In this document: piece after piece, positions 40,197 to 51,927 of the stretch
Layout of the letters: each line of letters begins with the position of its first letter
Position numbering within the stretch: the first letter of the stretch is position 1
Assembly (NCBI GenBank): GCA_949775045.1
Contig: OX459097.1
Span: forward strand, 15,474,710-15,538,709
Direction of reading: 5' to 3'
Source of the DNA: Metridium senile
Lineage: Eukaryota > Cnidaria > Anthozoa > Actiniaria > Metridiidae
DNA length: 64,000 nucleotides
Notes under the pieces: generated by a model
The model's input: the letters and a program-made list of their open reading frames with translations, nothing else
What the model was told of the DNA's origin: nothing
Database searches by the model: none
Program-made: the position numbers and the translations under genes

Positions 40197-43121
40197 AAAG
40201 CTAAGGTTAGTGTTGTCGATAACTTGAATAAACCGCAAAATAAGCCAACATATCCTTTAAGTCAAAGTAAAGGTCTTAAGATTGCCCTACTAAATATAAA
40301 CAGTCTAAAAAAGCATATCGATGAGCTGCGTATTGCAGCCCCTGACTTGGCTTTAGATATTTTGGCTATTAATGAAACTAAATTGGACAAAACATACAGT
40401 GATGGTCAATTAATGATTGAGGGTTATAATTTAATACGACGAGATAGGGACAGTCGTGGTGGTGGAGTTTGTTTTTATGTCAGAGACTCCATCAACTTCG
40501 CTAGAAAAAGTGAGCTTGAAGATGATAATCTTGAGCTGCTTGCTCTAGAAACTAAAAATCCTAACTCTCTACCTTTTCTTGTCTTAACTTGGTATCGACC
40601 TCCAAATTTTGATCTTCAATACTTTGATAATTTTCGAAATTTACTTCAAAATATTGATAATAAATACGATGAAATTTTTATTCTAGGTGATTTGAATTGT
40701 AATTTGCTTGCAAATCCCTTAGGGTCTCATACTTCATGCCTTAAGGATTTGCTTGACGAATTTCAAATGGAACAAATCATTAAAGAACCCACAAGGGTGA
40801 CTGAAAACCACTCATCCTTAATTGACCATATCATAACAAACGCAAAGCACAAGATCATCAAATCCGGAGTTTATCCGATGTCAATAAGTGATCACAATCT
40901 TGTGTATTTAATAAGAAAACAAGGAATCCCAAGGGGTAATCCAAGAATAATTGAAACGAGAAATTTCAAAAGATTTAACCAAAAAAAATTCATTAACGAA
41001 ATTGCTGCCGCTCAGTGGCCCGATACAACTGGGCTAAATGACGTTAATGAATTCTGGGTAACTTGGAAGAACGCCTTTGTCAATATTGTTGATAAACATG
41101 CTCCTCGAATAAGACTCAAAATTAGAAACAAGCCGTCACCTTGGATCACCCCTGAGATTAAAAGTAAAATGCATGAAAGAGACTTTTTGAAAAAAAAAGC
41201 ATCGCAGACTAATCTCGCCCAGGATTGGTCAAAGTATAAGAAATGTAAAAACAGTACAAATAAGCAAGTAGCTAAAACTAAAAAGAAATATTATCGAGAC
41301 CAAATAGCAAAGTTTTCTGATAATTCTAGAAAGACTTGGAAAACTTTGAATGACATAAGAGGGAAAAAATCTAAAAGCACTGAGATTCGGGAAATCAAAG
41401 AATCCCCGTCCGTCGCTAAATTGACGACTGACTCAAATCAGATTGCCGAAGTCTTAAATATACACTTTTCTGAAATAGCTTCAAAGCTTGCCTCCAAAAT
41501 TGACAACAATGTTAACATGTCTATTAATACGGATCCTCTTTGTTTTATTAGGCCCGTTAACTCAGTTTTCACTTTTGATATGATAAACCCTGAAAGAGTC
41601 TTCAAACTTCTACAGACTCTCGATGTCTCGAAAGCTATTGGTCTTGATGGTATTCCAAATAATTTGTTAAAAATTGCCGCGCCATACATATACCGATCGC
41701 TGACAAATCTTTTTAATCTATCTTTAAAAACAAACACTTTTCCATGTGAGTTTAAAATTGCCAAGGTCTGTCCTATATTCAAATCTGGAGACCGTGATGA
41801 TGCGAATAACTACAGACCGATTTCCATCACTCCTACGATTGCTCGCATTTTTGAAAAAGTAATTTTCGAACAGCTTGCCGAATATCTAAATCATAACAAC
41901 TTAATAGACGTTCACCAGTCAGGCTTCAGATCCATTCACTCAACCTTAACAGCACTTTTAGATCTGACTAATGACTGGAGTTTCAATATTGACAGAAAAA
42001 TGATCAACGGCGCCGTATTTCTTGACCTTCAAAAAGCTTTCGACACCGTTGATCATAACGTTCTGCTCATGAAGCTCAAACGCTATGGGTTCGACCCCGA
42101 CTCAACTAAATGGTTCTCATCTTTTTTAACAAATAGGCAACAGCGGTGCGCAGCTAATGGAACTCTGTCTACGACACGTTCTCTGACACATGGAGTACCC
42201 CAAGGTGCAATTTTAGGATCCGTATTATTTCTTATTTATATCAACGATCTACCCAATTGCCTTGACTACAGTACTCCCAGACTATATGCCGATGACACGA
42301 CATTGACCTTCTCTGACTGCGACACCCCTGCTCTTAAAAATCAGATGAAAAGCGACCTTGATCAGGTAGCACTATGGCTGCGTGCCAATAAACTTACCCT
42401 TAACGTTCTCAAATCAGAATTCATGCTAATTGGGTCAAGGCAAAGGCTATCTACTAATGACACAGTTAGCATGAATCTGGCCATTGATGGAGTTCCGTTA
42501 AAACGGTGCAACGAAACAAAATGCCTCGGTGTTATAATTGATGAACACCTAAATTGGAAAAGCCAAATAGAGAGCATTATAAAAAAAGTTACTATTGGCT
42601 TATGTACGTTAAAAAGCATCAAGTCATTAATCAACCGTGATAACATGATCAAAGTCTACAAGGCAACTATTGAGCCTTACTTTGATTATTGTAGTCTAGT
42701 GTGGGATGGCATCGATGCGACGTTAACGAATAAGCTGCAGATTTTACATAATCGTGCAGCACGAATAATCACTGGTTCTCCTTACCTCACGGTAAGGACC
42801 AATGATATGTTCAAGCAACTAAACTGGAAGAAACTATATCAAAGGAGATTAAAACAAAAGGCAATCATGATGTTTAAGGTTGTCAATGGGCTAGCGCCCC
42901 CATATCTCATTGATATGTTTTCGAAAAAACAATCATCTAAGACATACGGATTGCGAGGATCTATTAAAGACCTCCAATTACCTAAAGTCAGAACTGATTA
43001 TTACAAAACCAGTTTTGCTTTCACTGGAGCAAAGTTATGGAATTCGCTTCCAAACAGAATAAAAGAGCAAGAAACTTTAAAATCCTTTAACAAGGAACTT
43101 GAAAAGTATGATTTTCAATAG
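40197..43121 (+). CDS. LINE ORF2: AP endonuclease and reverse transcriptase
   Basis: About 970 residues. The endonuclease shows LLNINSLKKH, AINETKLD, GDLNCNLL and SDHNLV. The reverse transcriptase shows NNYRPISI, FLDLQKAFDTVDH, GVPQGAILG and YADDT (42,285-42,299). A C-terminal LWNSLPNRIKE block is typical of CR1/L2 elements. The enzyme nicks target DNA and copies the element RNA in place. The frame is open immediately after the ORF1 stop, in the same phase, and has no ATG for its first 60 or so codons. The first non-AUG candidate is TTG at 40,224, so translation may depend on stop readthrough or reinitiation. Confidence 0.95.
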   Translation, partial: KAKVSVVDNLNKPQNKPTYPLSQSKGLKIALLNINSLKKHIDELRIAAPDLALDILAINETKLDKTYSDGQLMIEGYNLIRRDRDSRGGGVCFYVRDSINFARKSELEDDNLELLALETKNPNSLPFLVLTWYRPPNFDLQYFDNFRNLLQNIDNKYDEIFILGDLNCNLLANPLGSHTSCLKDLLDEFQMEQIIKEPTRVTENHSSLIDHIITNAKHKIIKSGVYPMSISDHNLVYLIRKQGIPRGNPRIIETRNFKRFNQKKFINEIAAAQWPDTTGLNDVNEFWVTWKNAFVNIVDKHAPRIRLKIRNKPSPWITPEIKSKMHERDFLKKKASQTNLAQDWSKYKKCKNSTNKQVAKTKKKYYRDQIAKFSDNSRKTWKTLNDIRGKKSKSTEIREIKESPSVAKLTTDSNQIAEVLNIHFSEIASKLASKIDNNVNMSINTDPLCFIRPVNSVFTFDMINPERVFKLLQTLDVSKAIGLDGIPNNLLKIAAPYIYRSLTNLFNLSLKTNTFPCEFKIAKVCPIFKSGDRDDANNYRPISITPTIARIFEKVIFEQLAEYLNHNNLIDVHQSGFRSIHSTLTALLDLTNDWSFNIDRKMINGAVFLDLQKAFDTVDHNVLLMKLKRYGFDPDSTKWFSSFLTNRQQRCAANGTLSTTRSLTHGVPQGAILGSVLFLIYINDLPNCLDYSTPRLYADDTTLTFSDCDTPALKNQMKSDLDQVALWLRANKLTLNVLKSEFMLIGSRQRLSTNDTVSMNLAIDGVPLKRCNETKCLGVIIDEHLNWKSQIESIIKKVTIGLCTLKSIKSLINRDNMIKVYKATIEPYFDYCSLVWDGIDATLTNKLQILHNRAARIITGSPYLTVRTNDMFKQLNWKKLYQRRLKQKAIMMFKVVNGLAPPYLIDMFSKKQSSKTYGLRGSIKDLQLPKVRTDYYKTSFAFTGAKLWNSLPNRIKEQETLKSFNKELEKYDFQ

Positions 43122-43330
43122 TAGATCGACAACACTAACGCTAGCAAATTTACCACATATCTATTCAATAATCATTAGCATAGTTAATAATGTTTTTACG
43201 AAGTTTTTTAATCATATTGTTATATTTATATATTACGGCCTCTAGGGAGACCAGCTTTTCAAATTTTTGTAAAGTTGAATTGAGTAACCGTATTTAAATA
43301 AAGTTTGTTATTATTATTATTATTATTATC

Positions 43331-44127
43331 ATCACCATCACCATCACCATCACCATCACCATCACCATCACCATCACCATCACCATCACCATCACCATCA
43401 CCATCACCATCACCATCACCATCACCATCACCATCACCATCACCATCACCATCACCATCACCATCACCATCACCATCACCATCACCATCACCATCACCAT
43501 CACCATCACCATCACCATCACCATCACCATCACCATCACCATCACCATCACCATCACCATCACCATCACCATCACCATCACCATCACCATCACCATCACC
43601 ATCACCATCACCATCACCATCACCATCACCATCACCATCACCATCACCATCACCATCACCATCACCATCACCATCACCATCACCATCACCATCACCATCA
43701 CCATCACCATCACCATCACCATCACCATCACCATCACCATCACCATCACCATCACCATCACCATCACCATCACCATCACCATCACCATCACCATCACCAT
43801 CACCATCACCATCACCATCACCATCACCATCACCATCACCATCACCATCACCATCACCATCACCATCACCATCACCATCACCATCACCATCACCATCACC
43901 ATCACCATCACCATCACCATCACCATCACCATCACCATCACCATCACCATCACCATCACCATCACCATCACCATCACCATCACCATCACCATCACCATCA
44001 CCATCACCATCACCATCACCATCACCATCACCATCACCATCACCATCACCATCACCATCACCATCACCATCACCATCACCATCACCATCACCATCACCAT
44101 CACCATCACCATCACCATCACCATCAT
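43331..44127. repeat. (CACCAT)n array 2, about 132 copies
   Basis: Pure hexamer array between the LINE tail and unit A. With array 1 it probably formed one array before the LINE inserted. Confidence 0.97.
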
Positions 44128-45148
44128 GATATGCATCCGCGGAAATTTTTTGAACATCACCATGAACGTGTTCGGATCGATAATTTAATTAAAAAATTTT
44201 CGTTTTTAAAAAAAATATTTTGTAATTTTGTGGGTTTTCCATGAAATATTTCACTCCTAAACTTTGGTGCTTCTCCATCTATTCATTTTTGCTTTATTCA
44301 AGTTGAGGTTCAAAAAGGGAGAATTTTCGGTCAAAATATGAAAAAAATTGTTTTATTCCGTTTTTTCGTCAAAAAAAGGGGTGATCCGTAAAGAACCCTC
44401 TATGCTGGTACACCATAAGAACTCCACCGCGTTCTAGTTTTTCGTTAAATTTACGAAGATTACAAGTCTAGTACAAGTCTAGCATTTACTCAGAATCTTG
44501 AGTTTTGAAATCACATCAACTTTGAGAACGTACTGAAAACCTGCCTAAAACAATAGTCAAAATTATGAAACTTCGTATGCATTGTTAATCAACGTTATCT
44601 AGGATATTCGTAAAAACAATTTTTTGAAAATCATTTTTTTAACAAAAATATCATGTATAGCAAACCTTTTGAACATGTTCGAAATTAGTTCTTTTGCTAT
44701 TTTTTTGACGAAATTAAAAAATATATACTAGCAAAATACTAGAGCGGGAAGACATTAAGGTCCGTTTGCATTATTTTTCATTTTTAACGTTCGCCATCGC
44801 AATCTGAATTTTTTACAGCACATTCTTTGCGAAGATTTTGAAATGGGCTGAAACAGCTGAAATTTTGTTTAAACACTCGTATTTTTGAAAATGCTTATTC
44901 ACCTTCGTACATATAGACTAGGGCTACTCAAATATTAAATATTATAGTATAAAAAAATAAATATGGCAAACATTCCGAACATGTTCAAAAAATTTCCATG
45001 TAAGTAAATTAAAATGTTGTCAAAAATATAGATAAATAATTGCTTGAAAATGTAATTTATGTAAATTGGGGAACGAGATTGCCATAAGATGATATTTTGC
45101 CGGAAAGGAACAATAAACAAGGGATAGTCGCGGTGCATTATGGGTCGG

Positions 45149-45185
45149 TATATAAGTAGAAGTACGCTATGAATTTGAATCAGTC
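45149..45185 (+). promoter_or_regulatory. Candidate core promoter in unit A (TATA plus initiator)
   Basis: TATATAAG at 45,149-45,156 and TCAGTC at 45,180-45,185, a spacing of about 30 bp as in TATA/Inr promoters. Repeated in units B and D; in unit C the TATA is altered to TATATACG. Confidence 0.55.
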
Positions 45186-47650
45186 TACGTGCAGTCACCG
45201 CCATCGTATGATTAAACTTTTGCAGCGGAAATACTATATTAGTTTATTTCCATGCTTTACGTCTCTTTTGTTTATAGCTTGTTCATAGGAACCTTTTTAC
45301 CCCAAAAGGTTACATTAAAGCGTAGCAAGGGTACACGTTTCCCACAATTTGTACCACAATGTGCTTTTTGTGTGTGTGTGTGTCCGGCATGCTGCCAGAT
45401 ATATCTATTGAGTATGATATCATATAAGTTTACATGTACTATACCTGTAACTATACTATTAGTATGGGATGTCTGAAAGTTTAACCTATATAACTCATTG
45501 TATGACACTTTTGCTGTGTGTTGCGTCTGACTGGCCAACATGCCCAAGTATCGATGTTGTGGTCCCGTTTTCACACCAGACTGACGACTTTCCGTCATGA
45601 AAAGATTTGTCCGTCCTGACGATTTGACCGCCTTCTATATCGTGAAAACGAGTAAGGCTAGTGACACTTGTATTCCATTTGTCCACGCTAAACCGACCAG
45701 AAACTATTTGACATATCTTGAAAAAGCTGATAAAACGTATGGTTGCTAGTAGGATTATGCATAGAATGCTGAAGTGGTTAACACATATTTCATTCATTCA
45801 TCTATTCGTTTATTGATTAATTAATTAATTATTTCAATGTTAATTTATTTATCCACTAATAGATTTACAATAAGCTAAACTAATATATAGAAAAACAGAT
45901 GTTTTAAAATGGCAAAACACCGTAAATTAATTAATTGCCAAGTGTTAAATTAAACAAGTGTTAAACAAAACACAAACATTACATAAACAAACAAAGCAGC
46001 TTGCAAAGTGATTTCTCAAAGAATGACAGGATGTTTCAAGCTGACAACGGGAGCCTTTTACACGTGCTCAGTGTACTTACAGTACTTGTAGTCTCTTCTC
46101 TGTTGAATTTTGAACACATGACGGTTTGCAGTTACCTACAAGTCACCAACATTTCTAATATACTACTCGATAAACGGCTTTCAGAACCGCAACTTTGCGA
46201 CATCTAAGTTGATCGTGACAGTCTAAATTACGAGCGGCTTGAAAAGGCACATGTTGAAAAGTCAAATAGGCGTTCGACAATAAAGTGTAGTGGCGACCAC
46301 ACAACAGTGATTATGAGAAATCAGCAATAATCGGAAGCTTGGCCACTTCCCACGGAAGAGGGGAATAAATAACGTGTTGCGGACTCATTGGAAAAGAGTG
46401 AATGATAACGACTACCCATAAGAACGCGATAAGCTCAGGTCGACATTTTACTATAAACGGTAACTGTACAACAGACGTAGATAAAACTTATTAAACCTTT
46501 GACTCCTACAACGCCCGAGACTGCCCGTAAACTGAAAATGCCCCTGCTATGGAAAATTGCTACATTCCTAAACAAGCCAAATTTGCACCGTTATAAGTCA
46601 AGGATGTTTTGCAGAAATCAGTGACAACAAACTACGGCTAAGAAGAAATGTAGCAAAAAACATCATTTAAAAATTAGTAAAGTAAAAAAATTGTTTTCCG
46701 CGTTGTTTCTCAATAATAAAAATCACACTTTTTAACCTTGGATTTTTTTTTTATTAAAACTAATCTTTTAGGCTAAACAGCCTTTTCCACAACAAAATTA
46801 ATTCGTTGTGCTATGACTCAGCTTGTGATGGTCATTTTAACTTACTATACGTGTTTTCCCTACTTTACGACTGGAAAGGACTATGGATATGTGGACATTT
46901 TTACGTGGTGAACACTCTGGAACTCCACTAAATCAGTATCTTTATTTACATGTAAACTCAAGTCTTTCCTTTTCTCCCAATATTTTGCATGGTTCTACTG
47001 ACTTTCTTTTCTCTTTAATCATCTGTATTTCAATTGTACACGTAAGGCGAATTGAAATAAATTATTTTTTTATTATTAACAACAAAGCTCGGATATTTCC
47101 GTCAATTAAATATGAACTAGGTTTTAAAATATCTCTGTTTGGTTACCCGGAAAGCAGCTAGAGTTATATCAAAAATACCTCAAAAAATAACATTATCAAA
47201 ATAAAAAAACATGCAGGCCTATAACTTTAAATTCTTCAGTGTTATAAAAAAAAAAAATTTTTTCACTGCTTTAATAGTTTAATAGTTTGTCATACTTGGT
47301 GATCTGGCGTCATTCAGTTTGGACTACGAAAGTCAAAAAATCACCTTGTGTTCGTTTGCTTTTGTTCGCTAAAACTTGATGATTTGCATGCATAATACGT
47401 TGTTATTGTTATATTTATTGGCTCAATATATAGTTGAGAATTCATGCGAGAAAAGCGGCTTTATCTGTGCTTTTTGTAGACGGATACTTAAAATCTTAAA
47501 AACGTAAAAAAATGTATAAATATATTTGCTTATACCAAAAAAAATGTCCCATCAATAGCGCAATTACAGAAGAACATTTTAGTAGCAAAGGCACGGATCT
47601 CCATCTTTAATTTCTTGAAATATTTGATAAAAATTAAATAGCAAAATTTT

Positions 47651-47760
47651 TGAACCGTTACAAAAATATACCATGTTCAAAAAATGTACCACAAAAATGG
47701 CAATTTTTTTGAACGGTTCAAAAAATATACTATTTTGTGGTAATATTTTCGAACCAGTTC
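47651..47760. promoter_or_regulatory. Cluster of GAAC dyads at the unit A right end
   Basis: TTTTTTGAACGGTTCAAAAA (palindrome centred near 47,715), TTTTCGAACCAGTTCAAAAA and a decayed copy TTTTTGAACCGTTACAAAAA. Left-end partners: GAACGTGTTC at 44,164, GAACATGTTC at 44,671 and 44,977. Possible recombinase or host-factor sites (inference). Confidence 0.5.
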
Positions 47761-47817
47761 AAAAAAATTGCTATGTGATATGGCAAATTTTTTGAACAAT
47801 GGTACGAATGCATATGA

Positions 47818-47920
47818 CCATCACCATCACCATCACCATCACCATCACCATCACCATCACCATCACCATCACCATCACCATCACCATCACCATCACCATC
47901 ACCATCACCATCACCACCAT
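47818..47920. repeat. (CACCAT)n array 3, about 17 copies
   Basis: The shortest array, between units A and B; the last repeat is CACCACCAT. Confidence 0.97.
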
Positions 47921-50900
47921 GATATGCATCCGCGGAAATTTTTTGAACATCACCATGAACGTGTTCGGACCGATAATTTAACTAATATTTTTTCGATTTA
48001 AAAAAAAATATTTTGTGATTTTGTGGGTTTTCCATGAAATATTTCACTCCTAAACTTTGGTGTTTCTCCATCTATTCATTTTTGCTTTATTCAAGTTGAG
48101 GTTCAAAAAAGGAGAATTTTCGGTCAAAATATGAAAAAAATTGTTTTATTCCGTTTTTTCGTCAAAAAAAGGGGTGATCCGTAAAGAGCCCTCTATGCTG
48201 GTACACCATAAGAACTCCACCGCGTTCTAGTTTTTCGTTAAATTTACGAAGATTACAAGTCTAGTACAAGTCTAGCATTTACTCAGAATCTTGAGTTTTG
48301 AAATCACATCAACTTTGAGAACGTACTGAAAACCTGCCTAAAACAATAGTCAAAATTATGAAACTTCGTATGCATTGTTAATCAACGTTATCTAGGATAT
48401 TCGTAAAAACAATTTTTTGAAAATCATTTTTTTAACAAAAATATCATGTATAGCAAACCTTTTGAACATGTTCGAAATTAGTTCTTTTGCTATTTTTTTG
48501 ACGAAATTAAAAAATATATACTAGCAAAATACTAGAGTGGGAAGACATTAAGGTACGTTTGCATTATTTTTCATTTTTAACGTTCGCCATCGCAATCTGA
48601 ATTTTTTACAGCACATTCTTTGCGAAGATTTTGAAATGGGCTGAAACAGCTGAAATTTTGTTTAAACACTCGTATTTTTGAAAATGCTTATTCACCTTCG
48701 TACATATAGACTAGGGCTACTCAAATATTAAATATTATAGTATAAAAAAATAAATATGGCAAACATTCCGAACATGTTCAAAAAATTTCCATGTAAGTAA
48801 ATTAAAATGTTGTCGAAATATAGATAAATAATTGCTTGAAAATGTAATTTATGTAAATTGAGGAACGAGATTGCCATAAGATGATATTTTGCCGGAAAGG
48901 AACAATAAACAAGGGATAGTCGCGGTGCATTATGGGTCGGTATATAAGTAGAAGTACGCTATGAATTTGAATCAGTCTACGGGCAGTCACCGCCATCGTA
49001 TGATTAAACTTTTGCAGCGGAAATACTATATTAGTTTATTTCCATGCTTTACGTCTCTTTTGTTTATAGCTTGTTCATAGAAACCTTTTTACCCCAAAAG
49101 GTTAGTACATTAAAGCGTAGCAAGGGTACACGTTTCCCAATTTGTACCACAATGTGCTTTTTGTGTGTGTGTGTCCGGCATGCTGCCAGATATATCTATT
49201 GAGTATGATATCATATAAGTTTACATGTACTATACCTGTAACTATACTATTAGTATGGGATGTCTGAAAGTTTAACCTATATAACTCGTTGTATGACACT
49301 TTTGCTGTGTGTTGCGTCTGACTGGCCAACATGCCCAAGTATCGATGTTGTGGTCCCGTTTTCACACCAGACTGACGACTTTCCGTCATGAAAAGATTTG
49401 TCCGTCTTGACGATTTGACCGCCTTCTATATCGTGAAAACGAGTAAGGCTAGTGACACTTGTATTCCATTTGTCCACGCTAAACCGACCAGAAACTATTT
49501 GACATATCTTGAAAAAGCTGATAAAACGTATGGTTGCTAGTAGGATTATGCATAGAATGCTGAAGTGGTTAACACATATTTCATTCATTCATCTATTCGT
49601 TTATTGATTAATTAATTAATTAATTATTTCAATGTTAATTTATTTATCCACTCATAGATTTACAATAAGCTAAACTAATATATAGAAAAACAGATGTTTT
49701 AAAATGGCAAAACACCGTAAATTAATTAATTGCCAAGTGTTAAACAAAACACAAACATTACATAAACAAACAAAGCAGCTTGCAAAGTGATTTGTCAAAG
49801 AATGACAGGATGTTTCAAGCTGACAACGGGAGCCTTTTACACGTGCTCAGTGTACTTACAGTACTTGTAGTCTCTTCTCTGTTGAATTTTGAACACATGA
49901 CGGTTTGCAGTTACCTACAAGTCACCAGCATTTCTAATATACTACTCGATAAACGGCTTTCAGAACCGCAACTTTGCGACATCTAAGTTGATCGTGACAG
50001 TCTAAATTACGAGCGGCTTGAAAAGGCACATGTTGAAAAGTCAAATAGGCGTTCGACAATAAAGTGTAGTGGCGACCACACAACAGTGATTATGAGAAAT
50101 CAGCAATAATCGGAAGCTTGGCCACTTCCCACGGAAGAGGGGAATAAATAACGTGTTGCGGACTCATTGGAAAAGAGTGAATGATAACGACTACCCATAA
50201 GAACGCGATAAGCTCAGGTCGACATTTTACTATAAACGGTAACTGTACAACAGACGTAGATAAAACTTATTAAACCTTTGACTCCTACAACGCCCGAGAC
50301 TGCCCGTAAACTGAAAATGCCCCTGCTATGGAAAATTGCTGCATTCCTAAACAAGCCAAATTTGCACCGTTATAAGTCAAGGATGTTTTGCAGAAATCAG
50401 TGACAACAAACTACGGCTAAGAAGAAATGTAGCAAAAAACATCATTTAAAAATTAGTAAAGTAAAAAAATTGTTTTCCGCGTTGTTTCTCAATAATAAAA
50501 ATCACACTTTTTAACCTTGGATTTTTTTTTTTATTAAAACTAATCTTTTAGGCTAAACAGCCTTTTCCACAACAAAATTAATTCGTTGTGCTATGACTCA
50601 GCTTGTGATGGTCATTTTAACTTACTACGTGTTTTCCCTACTTTACGACTGGAAAGGACTATGGATATGTGGACATTTTTACGTGGTGTACACTCTGGAA
50701 CTCCACTAAATCAGTATCTTTATTTACATGTAAACTCAAGTCTTTCCTTTTCTCCCAATATTTTGCATGGTTCTACTGACTTTCTTTTCTCTTTAATCAT
50801 CTGTATTTCAATTGTACATGTAAGGCGAATTGAAATAAATTATTTTTTTATTATTAACAACAAAGCTCGGATATTTCCGTCAATTAAATATGAACTAGGT

Positions 50901-51596
50901 TTTAAAATATCTCTGTTTGGTTACCCGGAAAGCAGCTAGAGTTATATCAAAAATACCTAAAAAAATAACATTATCAAAATAAAAAAAACATGCAGGCCTA
51001 TAACTTTAAATTCTTCAGTGTTATAAAAAAAAACTTTTTTTTCACTGCTTTAATAGTTTAATAGTTTGTCATACTTGGTGATCTGGCGTCATTCAGTTTG
51101 GACTACGAAAGTCAAAAAATCACCTTGTGTTCGTTTGCTTTTGTTCGCTAAAACTTGATGATTTGCATGCATAATACGTTGTTATTGTTATATTTATTGG
51201 CTCAATATATAGTTGAGAATTCATGCGAGAAAAGCGGCTTTATCTGTGCTTTTTGTAGACGGATACTTAAAATCTTAAAAACGTAAAAAAATGTATAAAT
51301 ATATTTGCTTATACCAAAAGAAATGTCCCATCAATAGCGCAATTACAGAAGAACATTTTAGTAGCAAAGGCACGGATCTCCATCTTTAATTTCTTGAAAT
51401 ATTTGATAAAAATTAAATAGCAAAATTTTTGAACCGTTACAAAAATATACCATGTTCAAAAAATGTACCACAAAAATGGCAATTTTTTTGAACGGTTCAA
51501 AAAATATACTATTTTGTGGTAATATTTTCGAACCAGTTCAAAAAAATTGCTATGTGATATGGCAAATTTTTTGAACAATGGTACGAATGCATATGG
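47921..51596 (+). mobile_element. Unit B: short, gene-less tandem element (3.68 kb)
   Basis: Same ends and order as unit A, differing by scattered substitutions and small indels. Same promoter and dyads. No long gene. Confidence 0.88.
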
Positions 51597-51927
51597 CCAT
51601 CACCATCACCATCACCATCACCATCACCATCACCATCACCATCACCATCACCATCACCATCACCATCACCATCACCATCACCATCACCATCACCATCACC
51701 ATCACCATCACCATCACCATCACCATCACCATCACCATCACCATCACCATCACCATCACCATCACCATCACCATCACCATCACCATCACCATCACCATCA
51801 CCATCACCATCACCATCACCATCACCATCACCATCACCATCACCATCACCATCACCATCACCATCACCATCACCATCACCATCACCATCACCATCACCAT
51901 CACCATCACCATCACCATCACCATCAT
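51597..51927. repeat. (CACCAT)n array 4, about 55 copies
   Basis: Pure hexamer array between units B and C. Confidence 0.97.

Larger units (their letters stand above)
38789..43330 (+). mobile_element. Intact CR1/L2-like non-LTR retrotransposon (LINE)
   Basis: Two long reading frames (ORF1 with esterase, ORF2 with endonuclease and reverse transcriptase), a 3' UTR with AATAAA at 43,297-43,302, and a (TTA)n tail. Both sides are (CACCAT)n, so it was inserted into, or targets, that repeat. The 5' UTR is only about 10 bp, so slight 5' truncation is likely. Open frames suggest recent activity. Confidence 0.92.
44128..47817 (+). mobile_element. Unit A: short, gene-less tandem element (3.69 kb)
   Basis: Begins GATATGCATCCGCGG and ends ACGAATGCATATGA against the next array. 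Near-identical to unit B over its full length. Its left 1.1 kb and right 0.3 kb match unit C closely. It has no recombinase gene, so it reads as a non-autonomous derivative. Orientation follows the gene in unit C. Confidence 0.88.

Noticed and set aside
47768..48001. Small frames MLCDMANFLNNGTNAY and MHPRKFFEHHHERV at unit borders as conserved proteins
   Set aside because: They recur only because the border sequence is conserved DNA. They are joined by poly-His from the array and have no independent coding evidence.
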